Below, piece after piece: positions 32,312 to 39,943 of a DNA stretch of 64,000 bases. The notes under the pieces were generated by a model, which saw nothing but the letters and a program-made list of their open reading frames with translations, had not been told where the DNA came from and made no database searches. Position 1 is the stretch's first letter. Each line of letters opens with the position of its first letter. The DNA comes from JAAXGX01 sp965221595 (GTDB taxonomy: Bacteria; Acidobacteriota; Vicinamibacteria; Vicinamibacterales; UBA8438), in contig OZ244900.1 in NCBI GenBank assembly GCA_965221595.1, positions 3,348,001-3,412,000 on the forward strand, in the 5' to 3' direction. Position numbers and translations under genes: made by a program.

Positions 32312-34045
32312 CTAATCACTCGTCTCGCGCACGACCTCCTCCACTGTCGTGACGCCCGCGGCGACCTTCTGCAGCCCGCTCTGGCGCAGCGTCAGCATGC
32401 CCTCTTCCAGCGCCTGCCGGCCCAGCTCGTGCGACGCGGCGCCGTCGAGAACCATCTTCCGCAGCGCCGGGCTGAGCACCATCACCTCGAAGAGACCGAC
32501 CCGCCCCCGGTAGCCGGTGTCGTTGCACGCCGCGCACCCGCGCCCTACCCTGGGCATCGCCTCGGCGGCGGCGCGCGCCGAGAAGCCGAAGCCGACGAGT
32601 GCCTCCGGCGGCATGGGAGCCGGCTCCGCGCAGCGCGGGCAAACGGCCCGCACGAGACGCTGCGCGCACACGAGGTTCAGCGAACCGGCGACGAGAAACG
32701 ATGCAATGCCCATGTTCAGGAGCCGCGCCACCGCACCGGGGGCATCGTTCGTGTGCAGGGTCGAGAGCACGAGATGGCCGGTCAGAGCCGCCTTGACGGC
32801 AACCTCCGCGGTTTCGGCGTCCCTGATCTCGCCGACCAGGATGACGTTGGGGTCCTGGCGCAGAAACGATCGCAGGGCGGCGGCGAACGTCAGCCCGATC
32901 TGCTCGCGGATCTGCACCTGGTTGACCCCCGGCAGGTTGAACTCGACGGGGTCTTCGGCCGTCATGATGTTGACAGTCGGCGCGTCGAGCCTGGCGATCG
33001 ACGAGTACAGCGTGCTGGTCTTGCCGCTGCCGGTGGGGCCCGTTACGAGCACCATGCCCCAGGGACTGCGAATGCCGGCCTCGAAGCGCCGCAGCGATTC
33101 CGCCTCGAAGCCGAGCCGGGTCAGATCCAGTGTGAGTTGCTCCCGATCGAGCAGGCGCAGGACGATCCGCTCTCCGAACAGGGTCGGGAGGCAGGACACC
33201 CGGAGGTCGATCTCGCGCACGTCGCCGGCTCGCGCGCGGAAGCGCAGCTTGATCCGGCCGTCCTGCGGCAGGCGCCGCTCGGTGATGTCCAGCCGGGCCA
33301 TGACCTTCAGCCGCGACGTCACGGCCTCTCGCAAGTCCGGGGGCGGCTGGGTCGCGCCGCAGAGCCGGCCGTCGATCCGGAAGCGGACGCGGAGCTCCTT
33401 GTCGTACGGCTCCACGTGAACGTCGCTGGCTCCTTGCTGGATGGCGGAGGCCAGCAGCCGATTGACCAGCCGCACGACCGGCACCTCGTCGCTCTTGCGC
33501 TCCGCGTTCGCGGCGGGGTCTTCCGTGTCCTGCAGAATCTCGATGTCGGCGGCCGGACCTGGGGCAGGGCCGGACGGCCCGTCGCCGGAGCCGTCCCGTC
33601 GGGCCGGCTCCGCCGGCCGCGGCGGCCCGTAGTACCTCTGCAGGGCGGCGACGACGGCTGTCTCGGAGGCTACAACCGTCTCGACCCGGCAACCGGTCAT
33701 GAACGCGATGTCGTCCAGCGCGGATACGTCTGCCGGATCGGCCATGGCCACCGTCAAGGTCCCGCCACTGCAGCTCAGCGGCACCAACTGCTGCCTGCGG
33801 GCGGTGGCCGGCGGGATCAGCGCGAGCACGTCACGGTCGACCTCGAAGCGCGTGAGGTCCACCGACGGCACGCGGAACCAGCGGCTGAGCGACGCAGCGA
33901 CGTCATCCTGCGTGACGAACCCCAGCGTGACGAGCGCGCCGTCCAGCCCACCGCCGCGGGCCCGCTGATGCTCGGCGGCCTCGTCGAGCTGCGGCCGTGT
34001 GATCACCTGCGCGCCGACCAGGATGTCTCCGAGCGAGACCGGCAT
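32312..34045 (-). CDS. pilB: Type IV pilus extension ATPase PilB
   Basis: PilB is the hexameric ATPase that drives pilus extension. The 577-residue product begins with a GspE N-terminal (MshEN-like) domain, MPVSLGDILVGAQVITRPQLDEA. Next comes a Pro/Gly/Asp linker (about 170-200) and the motor: GASDVHVEPYDKELRVRFRIDG, Walker A GPTGSGKTST, TAEDPVEFNLPGVNQVQI, Walker B VILVGEIRDAETAEVA and HLVLSTLHTNDAPGAVARLLNMG. A tetracysteine zinc site (CPRC...CAAC) precedes the C-terminal GRVGLFEVM. ATG 34045 follows AGGAGGAG. The MshEN-like N-domain binds c-di-GMP in some relatives; I did not confirm the binding motif here. Confidence 0.96.
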   Translation of the reverse strand: MPVSLGDILVGAQVITRPQLDEAAEHQRARGGGLDGALVTLGFVTQDDVAASLSRWFRVPSVDLTRFEVDRDVLALIPPATARRQQLVPLSCSGGTLTVAMADPADVSALDDIAFMTGCRVETVVASETAVVAALQRYYGPPRPAEPARRDGSGDGPSGPAPGPAADIEILQDTEDPAANAERKSDEVPVVRLVNRLLASAIQQGASDVHVEPYDKELRVRFRIDGRLCGATQPPPDLREAVTSRLKVMARLDITERRLPQDGRIKLRFRARAGDVREIDLRVSCLPTLFGERIVLRLLDREQLTLDLTRLGFEAESLRRFEAGIRSPWGMVLVTGPTGSGKTSTLYSSIARLDAPTVNIMTAEDPVEFNLPGVNQVQIREQIGLTFAAALRSFLRQDPNVILVGEIRDAETAEVAVKAALTGHLVLSTLHTNDAPGAVARLLNMGIASFLVAGSLNLVCAQRLVRAVCPRCAEPAPMPPEALVGFGFSARAAAEAMPRVGRGCAACNDTGYRGRVGLFEVMVLSPALRKMVLDGAASHELGRQALEEGMLTLRQSGLQKVAAGVTTVEEVVRETSD

Positions 34046-34101
34046 CGCTCCTCCTGCCGCCCGGGCGGCGGTGCCAGCGTGCGCTGGCGCGGGAGGTGCG
34101 G

Positions 34102-35031
34102 TTAGAACCCCACGCGCGCGGCGACGCCCCAGCCGCGCTCGGGCGAGTCGTGCCCACCCGTGAGCTGTCCGTCCAGGTACACGCCGGACATCAGCGCGAC
34201 GCTGATGCCGAACGCGCCGACGACCCGCGGATCCTCGGCCTCGAGGTTCACACGCGCTCCGCCCCGCAGCGCGAACCACCGGCCGAACCAGCGCTCGGCC
34301 CCCGCCGCCGCGTTGCGTCGTGCCCCCCCGGCGGCATCCGGCCCCGAACGGGTGAGATCGAGGTCGACGGAAACCAGCAGCCCGGCCCCGGCATGCACCG
34401 CAAGCCCCGCCCGGATGTGGCGGTCGAGGCGGATGCTGCCGCCGCCGGGCGTGTCCAGGTGCGGCTGTCGCAAGTTTCTTGCCACCAGTCCGACACGCAG
34501 GGTATCGGTGCCCGCCAGCACGCCGGCATCGAGGTCGAACGTGTGTTGGCCAAGGGCGTCGAACGGCAGGTTGCCGCCTGCGAGGGTGGCGGCCGCCGCC
34601 CCGGGGGGAGGCGGTCTGACGCCGGCCACGCCGCGCACATAACGCAGGCTGGTGCCGAAACTCACACCCGGGAATGCGAACTGGGCTCCGGATATTGCAA
34701 CGTTGTGCGTCACCAGGGAGCGTGCGTCGTCCACGCGCAGCTTGTAGTACGCGAACCCTACCTCGTTCGTCGAGAGCGCGGCGATGGTTCCAGCTCCGGC
34801 GGCAGGCAGGGCCTGGAGCACACCGGGGTCCCAGCGGCCCGCCCGTGTGTGGTCGAGCAGCAGGCTCAGGAAATCACCGGTCGCCAGTCCGGCCGGGTTC
34901 CAGTAGATCGCGGTGGCGTCGTCGGCAACCGCCACGAACGCGCCGCCCATCCCGAGGGCGCGCGTACCCAGGGCCTCGAAAGGCTGCGCCTGCGCGACGC
35001 GCGGACCGGGTGCCGCGGCCAGGACCAGCAC
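34102..35031 (-). CDS. PorV/TraF-like outer-membrane beta-barrel protein
   Basis: The 309-residue product has the motif RALGMGGAFVAVADDATAIYWNPAGLA found in PorV/FadL-related and TraF-like (UPF0164) barrels. A run of beta-strand-like segments follows to a final aromatic residue (AARVGF), typical of outer-membrane proteins. GTG 35031 gives a signal of only MLVLAAAPGPRVAQAQ, without a basic n-region. An offset frame starting at GTG 35069 reads MTARGRLPRR, a plausible missing n-region, so a frameshift or sequencing indel between 35031 and 35069 is possible. It lies upstream of pilB, 56 bp away. Family members can serve as channels or assembly factors; its role here is unknown. Confidence 0.7.
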   Translation of the reverse strand: MLVLAAAPGPRVAQAQPFEALGTRALGMGGAFVAVADDATAIYWNPAGLATGDFLSLLLDHTRAGRWDPGVLQALPAAGAGTIAALSTNEVGFAYYKLRVDDARSLVTHNVAISGAQFAFPGVSFGTSLRYVRGVAGVRPPPPGAAAATLAGGNLPFDALGQHTFDLDAGVLAGTDTLRVGLVARNLRQPHLDTPGGGSIRLDRHIRAGLAVHAGAGLLVSVDLDLTRSGPDAAGGARRNAAAGAERWFGRWFALRGGARVNLEAEDPRVVGAFGISVALMSGVYLDGQLTGGHDSPERGWGVAARVGF

Positions 35032-35129
35032 GAAGAGACCCGCCGCGGCAGCCGGCCACGAGCCGTCACCCGCCCGGAGTCTGCCCTCCGGCGCGGGGCG
35101 GACTCCGCGACGCGGGCTCTGCGCGACGC

Positions 35130-35681
35130 CTAGCCGACCAGCACCGCGGCGGCGATGACGGTGGTCCAGAGCCCCTCCTTGCTGCCGACGGCGGACTGCG
35201 TGATGTTCCGCGTGAGCACGATCTGGTTGGAGAGCCGGTAGACCTCCTTCTTCTCGTCCCAGCTCGTATCGGGATCGAAATCCAGGCCGAGCGTCGTGGC
35301 CAGCATCTCGGCCGCGAGATCCTCGGCGTAGTCGCCGGCGGTCTTCTCGCTCTCACCGAAGCTGTGGTGCTCGGAGAGATAGCCGTAGAGCTTCTTGTTG
35401 CGCGGAATGGCAACGCCGATGGTGGCAGCAATCAACCGCTGGGGTTCACGCGTGGCCGCCTCGGACATGACGACGAACGTGACCTGCCCCGGGCTGAGCC
35501 GCCGCACTCCCTCCGACCTGGACAGGATCTTGCACCCTGGCGGGAAGATGCTCGAGACCCGCACCAGGTTGCAGGCGGCAATGCCGGCCGCGCGCAAAGC
35601 GAGCTCGAACGAGGTCAGTTTCTCGCGATGCGTGCCGACGCCCTTGGTGAAGAACAGCTCCTGCGGGACGAATCCAAGCAC
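35130..35681 (-). CDS. Pyruvoyl-dependent arginine decarboxylase
   Basis: The 183-residue product matches the PvlArgDC family. It has FFTKGVGTHREKLTSFELALRAAGI at the N-terminus and the self-cleavage site NLVRVSSIFPPGC (Ser43-Ser44), where processing creates a pyruvoyl cofactor on the beta chain. Further landmarks are IGVAIPRNKKLYGYLSEHH and DYAEDLAAEMLATTLG. The enzyme decarboxylates arginine to agmatine, a polyamine precursor; Chlamydia and methanogens use this form. The start is GTG 35681, with no obvious Shine-Dalgarno and no earlier ATG, GTG or TTG in frame. It is the first gene of the minus-strand run. No agmatine-processing gene is in the window. Confidence 0.88.
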   Translation of the reverse strand: MLGFVPQELFFTKGVGTHREKLTSFELALRAAGIAACNLVRVSSIFPPGCKILSRSEGVRRLSPGQVTFVVMSEAATREPQRLIAATIGVAIPRNKKLYGYLSEHHSFGESEKTAGDYAEDLAAEMLATTLGLDFDPDTSWDEKKEVYRLSNQIVLTRNITQSAVGSKEGLWTTVIAAAVLVG

Positions 35682-35723
35682 CGGGAACCACTGTGGCCGG
35701 GGTAAGGCTTGTTGGAGGTCGTG

Positions 35724-35738
35724 CGGCTGTAACAGCCG
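35724..35738. promoter_or_regulatory. Perfect odd-centred inverted repeat upstream of arginine decarboxylase gene
   Basis: CGGCTGT and ACAGCCG are perfect 7-bp arms around one A, 43-57 bp upstream of the decarboxylase GTG. A one-base loop makes an RNA hairpin unlikely to close fully, so a DNA-binding site is the more natural reading. The regulator is unknown. Confidence 0.35.
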
Positions 35739-35779
35739 AATGCATCGTAGTGAAAACGGCCGAACCGTGTCAAGCGCGC

Positions 35780-35945
35780 CTGGCAGCGCGTGGCAAGAGT
35801 CCCCACTGCATGCGATGGGCGCTGCATCCCGCCTGACTGCGTTGCTCCTCGGTCGACTATGCCCGCCAGGCTCCCGCGTCGTGCCTTGCCAGGCAGGCGC
35901 CTCACCCGTCTCGGTGCAATGCGGGGTTTCACCACGGGCTGCCAG
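35780..35945 (+). repeat. Dispersed intergenic element, copy D
   Basis: This is a full 166-bp copy. The ends are CTGGCAGCGCGTGGCAA and the inverse CACCACGGGCTGCCAG. It shares an exact 34-base block with copy E (35823-35856 here, 61505-61538 in E). The internal arms CCCGCGTCG / TGCGGGG are less perfect than in B. It sits between divergent genes. Confidence 0.92.
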
Positions 35946-36030
35946 GGGGCACGGACTCCGGTCGGCGGCACGGCTGCCGGCACCCGATTACATACAATGA
36001 ACGGCAGATTCCTCCTGGAGGAGTAGACAG

Positions 36031-37347
36031 GTGAGCGGAGGACGCAAGGTCCTGTTCGGCGTTGCGGCAGTGCTCGCGGGGGTCGGCCTCGCCGCGCTCG
36101 GCGTGTACTATTCGCGGGCCGACGATCCGCTGGTCGACGTCGAGCGGATCGCGCGACGGAATCTGGAAGCGGTCGTCTCGGCGTCCGGCACGGTGGAGCC
36201 GCAGCTCTCCGTCGACATCAGCTCGAGCGTCATGGGCCGCGTCACCCGGCTGGCCGTCAACGAGGGTGAACGCGTGACGGCCGGGCAGTTCCTCCTGCAG
36301 ATCGATCCGGAATCACTCCAGGCGGCCGTCGACAGCGGCGTCGCCGGCCTGCGCGCCGCAGAGTCGAGCCTCGACCAGGCCCGGGTCGCGGTGGAGACGG
36401 CGCGCGTCAACCTGGAACGCGCGCGGGAGATGCTCGAGCGCCAGCAGGAGCTGTGGGACCTGCGCCTGGTTTCGCGGGACGACTACGACCAGGCCCGCCG
36501 GGACCTCGAGTTGCGCGACACGGAGCTTCGGGCGCGCACCGTCGAGGTGGCCACGGCGCGCCAGCGGGTGCAGCAGGAGCGGGCCCTGCTCGACAGCGCG
36601 GAGTACGACCTGACGCAAGTGACGATCACCTCGCCGATCCACGGCGTCGTGACGCGGCGCAACATCGAGGCGGGCGAGACCGTGGTCATCGGCACGATGA
36701 ACAACCCGGGCACGGTCCTGATGACGATCGCCGACTTCTCCGTCCTCGAAGCCCACGTCGAGGTGGACGAAACGGACATCCCGACCGTCAGCCTCGGCCA
36801 GCCGGCGGAGGTCACGATCGACGCCCTGCCCGAGCGGGCCTACCGCGGCGTCGTGACGGAGATCGGCAACAGCCCCATCCAGGGCGATGCGGTCGGCACG
36901 CAGGCCACCAACTTCCTCGTGGTGGTCACGCTCGACGGCGATGTCCCGGGCGTGCGCCCGGGCTTCACGGCCACCGCGGACATCACCACGGCCACCCGCA
37001 CCGACGTGGTTGCCGTACCCATCCAGTCGACCACCGTCCGGGAGATCGAGCGCGGCGGGGCAGCCGACGATCCGACCCGGGCCGGATCATCGGTGACGCC
37101 GGCCGTCTCCGCGGCGCAGACCGCCGCGCCCGCCGGCGAGCCCGAGGAAGTGGAGGGCGTGTTCGTCATTCGCGACGAGCAGGCGGTGTTCGTCCGGATC
37201 GAGACGGGCATCGCCGGCGACCGCTACTTCGAGGCGCGCACCGGGCTGGCGGCCGGCGACCTCGTGGTGACCGGCCCGTTCGACGTCGTGCGCACGCTGG
37301 AGGACGGCGCCGCCGTCCGCATCAATGAACGTCCTGCTGGCCGGTGA
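36031..37347 (+). CDS. HlyD/MacA-type periplasmic adaptor protein
   Basis: The 438-residue product has an N-terminal anchor (VLFGVAAVLAGVGLAALGVYY). A split biotinyl-lipoyl domain (VVSASGTVEPQLSVDISSSVMGRVTRL, and later ITSPIHGVVTRRNIEAGETV) surrounds a long coiled-coil hairpin rich in Arg, Glu, Ala and Leu (about 105-190). A beta-barrel domain (FSVLEAHVEVDETDIPTVSLG) and a C-terminal membrane-proximal domain follow. Between them is an Ala/Pro/Glu-rich insert near 345-375. Such adaptors link inner-membrane MacB-type transporters to TolC-like channels. GTG 36031 follows GGAGGAG. The 3' end overlaps the first permease gene by 23 bp. Confidence 0.9.
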   Translation: MSGGRKVLFGVAAVLAGVGLAALGVYYSRADDPLVDVERIARRNLEAVVSASGTVEPQLSVDISSSVMGRVTRLAVNEGERVTAGQFLLQIDPESLQAAVDSGVAGLRAAESSLDQARVAVETARVNLERAREMLERQQELWDLRLVSRDDYDQARRDLELRDTELRARTVEVATARQRVQQERALLDSAEYDLTQVTITSPIHGVVTRRNIEAGETVVIGTMNNPGTVLMTIADFSVLEAHVEVDETDIPTVSLGQPAEVTIDALPERAYRGVVTEIGNSPIQGDAVGTQATNFLVVVTLDGDVPGVRPGFTATADITTATRTDVVAVPIQSTTVREIERGGAADDPTRAGSSVTPAVSAAQTAAPAGEPEEVEGVFVIRDEQAVFVRIETGIAGDRYFEARTGLAAGDLVVTGPFDVVRTLEDGAAVRINERPAGR

Positions 37348-38557
37348 GATGGTGCAGGTCGCGCTCGGCGCGATCTGGTCCAACAAGCTGCGGTCCCTCC
37401 TGACGATTCTCGGCAACGTCGTCGCGGTTGCGTCCATCGTGACGCTCGTCTCGCTCATCGCCGGGATCAGCGACGAGGTCGCCGACATCATCGTCACGGA
37501 GGTGGGCGCCGACTCGTTCCTGATCGATCGCGTCGGCCTGGTCACCAGCGAGGAAGAGCTGGAACGCCGCCTGGGCAACCCGCGGATCTCGCTGAACGAT
37601 CAGGAGGCGGTGCGCCGCTTCAGCCCGCGCGTAGGGGCCGTGATGGCGCAGGGTCGGGAGGCCGGCGAGGTCCGCTACCGCGATGAGTCGCTCGAGCGGG
37701 TCACCATTCAGGGCGTCACCAGCGAATACGACCGCTTTCCGACGTTCACAGCCGAGCGCGGACGCCTCATGACGCCGACCGAGGTGGCCCGCCGGCGCAA
37801 CGTGACGCTTCTGGGCCGGTCGACGGCCGACAGGCTGTTCGGAAGCGCGGATCCGCTGGACCGGACCGTCACCATCCAGGGCGTGCACTTTCGCGTGGTC
37901 GGCGTCAGCCGCCCCAGGGGCACCCTGTTCGGACAGTCACAGGACGAGTTCGCGGTGATTCCGCTCGGCGCCTTCCAGCGCCTCTTCGGAACCCGGCGGC
38001 CGCTCACCCTGACAGCGCGGCCCGCGGACCCTGCCGACCTGGATCTCGCCATGGACGAAGCGACGGTCGCGCTGCGTATCGCGCGCCGCCTCGGGCCGCG
38101 CGAGGAAAACAACTTCGGTCTGTTCACGGCCGACACGGTGCTCGACATCTTCAATCAGGCCACCAGCGGCCTGGTCGTGGTGCTCGTCGGGGTGGTCGGT
38201 CTGGCGCTGGTCGTGGCCGGCATCGTGATCATGAACATCATGCTGATGGCCGTCGCGGAGCGGACCCGCGAGATCGGTCTCCGCAAGGCGCTCGGTGCGA
38301 AGCGGCGCGACATCCTGTGGCAGGTGCTGTCCGAGTCGGTCATCCTGTCGTTGTCGGGAGGCGCGCTCGGGACGGCCCTCGGCGCGATCGCCGCGGCAGC
38401 GCTCGAGCGGTTCACGCCGGTGCCGGCCGTCGTGCATCCCTGGTCGGTGCTGTTGGCCCTGTCGGTGACGGCGGCAGTCGGGCTGTTCTTCGGACTCTAT
38501 CCCGCAGCGCGGGCGGCCGCGCTCGATCCGATAGAGGCGCTCGGGCGGAGCGGGTAG
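37325..38557 (+). CDS. MacB/FtsX-type ABC permease subunit (first copy)
   Basis: The 410-residue protein has an N-terminal helix (SNKLRSLLTILGNVVAVASIVTLVSLIAG), a MacB-like periplasmic domain (about 50-270) and an FtsX domain with three helices. The latter contains MNIMLMAVAERTREIGLRKALGAKRRDILWQ and ends LYPAARAAALDPIEALGRSG. Both are typical of MacB/LolC/FtsX-type mechanotransmission permeases. It has no ATP-binding domain, and no ABC ATPase gene is adjacent. It overlaps the adaptor gene by 23 bp and is followed by a second permease after 2 bp, so the three genes form an operon. Confidence 0.9.
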   Translation: MNVLLAGEMVQVALGAIWSNKLRSLLTILGNVVAVASIVTLVSLIAGISDEVADIIVTEVGADSFLIDRVGLVTSEEELERRLGNPRISLNDQEAVRRFSPRVGAVMAQGREAGEVRYRDESLERVTIQGVTSEYDRFPTFTAERGRLMTPTEVARRRNVTLLGRSTADRLFGSADPLDRTVTIQGVHFRVVGVSRPRGTLFGQSQDEFAVIPLGAFQRLFGTRRPLTLTARPADPADLDLAMDEATVALRIARRLGPREENNFGLFTADTVLDIFNQATSGLVVVLVGVVGLALVVAGIVIMNIMLMAVAERTREIGLRKALGAKRRDILWQVLSESVILSLSGGALGTALGAIAAAALERFTPVPAVVHPWSVLLALSVTAAVGLFFGLYPAARAAALDPIEALGRSG

Positions 38558-38559
38558 CC

Positions 38560-39840
38560 GTGCGGGCCACGCTGGTCGTCGAGATCGTTCGGATGGCCCT
38601 CGACACCATCCGCGCGCAGGCGCTGCGCTCGGCGCTGACGATTCTCGGCGTCCTCATCGGCATCGCCTCCCTCGTGGGCATGACATCGATGGTGCGCGGC
38701 TTCGATGAATCGCTGCGCGACACCATTCGAACGATCGGCCCGGACACGATCTTCGTCGCGCAGTTCTCGGGCCTCAGCATGTCTTCGGGCGACGACTTCT
38801 TCGAGCTGATGCAACGTCCGAGCCTGACGCCCGCCGATGCCCGCGCGATCGCCCGCAGCGCGCCGACCATCGACAGCGTCACGCTGGTGCTGGGCGAAGG
38901 GGGCCCGCCGACGCAGGCGCAGCTGCAGTACCGGAACCGGCGCTCCAAGACAATCAACGTGCTGGGCTCGACCGCGAACTTCGCGGCCGTGTACCACATC
39001 GACGTGGCTATCGGCCGTTTCTTCACCGCGGCCGAGGTCAGCCACCGCCGGCAGGTCGCCGTCCTCGGGCAGACGCCGTATCAGGCGCTGTTCCCTCACA
39101 CGGATCCGGTCGGCAAGCTGGTGCGCCTCGGCAGCGCGCGCTATCGAGTCGTCGGTGTCCTCGGTCCGCGCCCGTCCCCCGGCGGGTTGGGTGGCGGCCA
39201 GGACGACTTCGTGGTCGTTCCGCATTCGGCGTACCAGAAGCAGTTCGGACTCCGCGCGACCCGAGCGAGGCGGGGCGAGCTGCGGAGCATCATGATCGCG
39301 GCGGTCCCGCGGGCGGACGTCGATCGCGACGACGCACTGCGCGACGTCGAAAGCGTGATGCGCATCCGGCACGGCCTGCGGCTGGACGAGCCGAACGATT
39401 TCGACCTGCTGACCCAGGAGGCGGCCCTGCGGCTGTGGGATCGGATCAGCGGCGCCACCTACCTCGCGCTGGTCACGATCTCGTCCATCGCGCTGCTGGT
39501 GGGCGGCATCGGCGTCATGGCAATCATGACCATCTCCGTGACGGAGCGGACCCGCGAGATCGGGATGCGCAAGGCGCTGGGCGCCCGGCGGCGAGAGATC
39601 CTGTGGCAGTTCCTGCTCGAGGCCGTCGTCCTGACGGCGGCCGGCGGCGTGCTCGGCATCCTGACGGGGAGTGCCATCGGCCTCGGCGTGCACTACGCCA
39701 CCGGATTTCCCATCTCGCTGCCCTGGTGGTCGCACGCCATCGGTTTCGGCTTCTCGGCATCCGTCGGCATCCTGTTCGGGTTCTTCCCCGCCGTGCGGGC
39801 CTCGGGCCTCGATCCGATTGCAGCGCTTCGGCACGAATAG
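38560..39840 (+). CDS. MacB/FtsX-type ABC permease subunit (second copy)
   Basis: The 426-residue protein has the same layout as the previous gene: an N-terminal helix (ALRSALTILGVLIGIASLVGMTSMV), a large periplasmic domain and an FtsX domain with IMTISVTERTREIGMRKALGARRREILWQ, ending GFFPAVRASGLDPIAALRHE. GTG 38560 is 2 bp after the stop of the first permease. The pair probably forms a heterodimeric transmembrane unit needing a separate ATPase encoded elsewhere. Substrates of such systems include lipids, lipoproteins, peptides and antibiotics; nothing here narrows that down. Confidence 0.9.
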   Translation: MRATLVVEIVRMALDTIRAQALRSALTILGVLIGIASLVGMTSMVRGFDESLRDTIRTIGPDTIFVAQFSGLSMSSGDDFFELMQRPSLTPADARAIARSAPTIDSVTLVLGEGGPPTQAQLQYRNRRSKTINVLGSTANFAAVYHIDVAIGRFFTAAEVSHRRQVAVLGQTPYQALFPHTDPVGKLVRLGSARYRVVGVLGPRPSPGGLGGGQDDFVVVPHSAYQKQFGLRATRARRGELRSIMIAAVPRADVDRDDALRDVESVMRIRHGLRLDEPNDFDLLTQEAALRLWDRISGATYLALVTISSIALLVGGIGVMAIMTISVTERTREIGMRKALGARRREILWQFLLEAVVLTAAGGVLGILTGSAIGLGVHYATGFPISLPWWSHAIGFGFSASVGILFGFFPAVRASGLDPIAALRHE

Positions 39841-39884
39841 GGATTGGGCTTGAGCCGCCTTCTGCCGGTCGACTACGATTGTAG

Positions 39885-39924
39885 GTCTGGCCGCTGCAGC
39901 GGGGCGCTTGCCACGGACTGCCAG
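39885..39924 (-). repeat. Dispersed intergenic element, fragment F
   Basis: GCAGCGGGGCGCTTGCCACG (39897-39916) followed by GACTGCCAG matches the terminal 40 bp of copy B (GCAGCGGGGCCCTTGCCACG). The rest of the element is absent. It lies just before the Shine-Dalgarno of the EF-G paralogue gene. Confidence 0.6.
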
Positions 39925-39943
39925 TGGGGGAGGTCAACCGTAA

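Larger units (their letters stand above)
35682..36030. other. 349 bp divergent region between arginine decarboxylase and the HlyD-type gene
   Basis: It contains a perfect palindrome, CGGCTGT-A-ACAGCCG (35724-35738), and repeat copy D (35780-35945). A TACAAT box (35993-35998) before the HlyD-type gene has no convincing -35. GGAGGAG precedes the GTG at 36031. No gene is seen. Confidence 0.6.
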
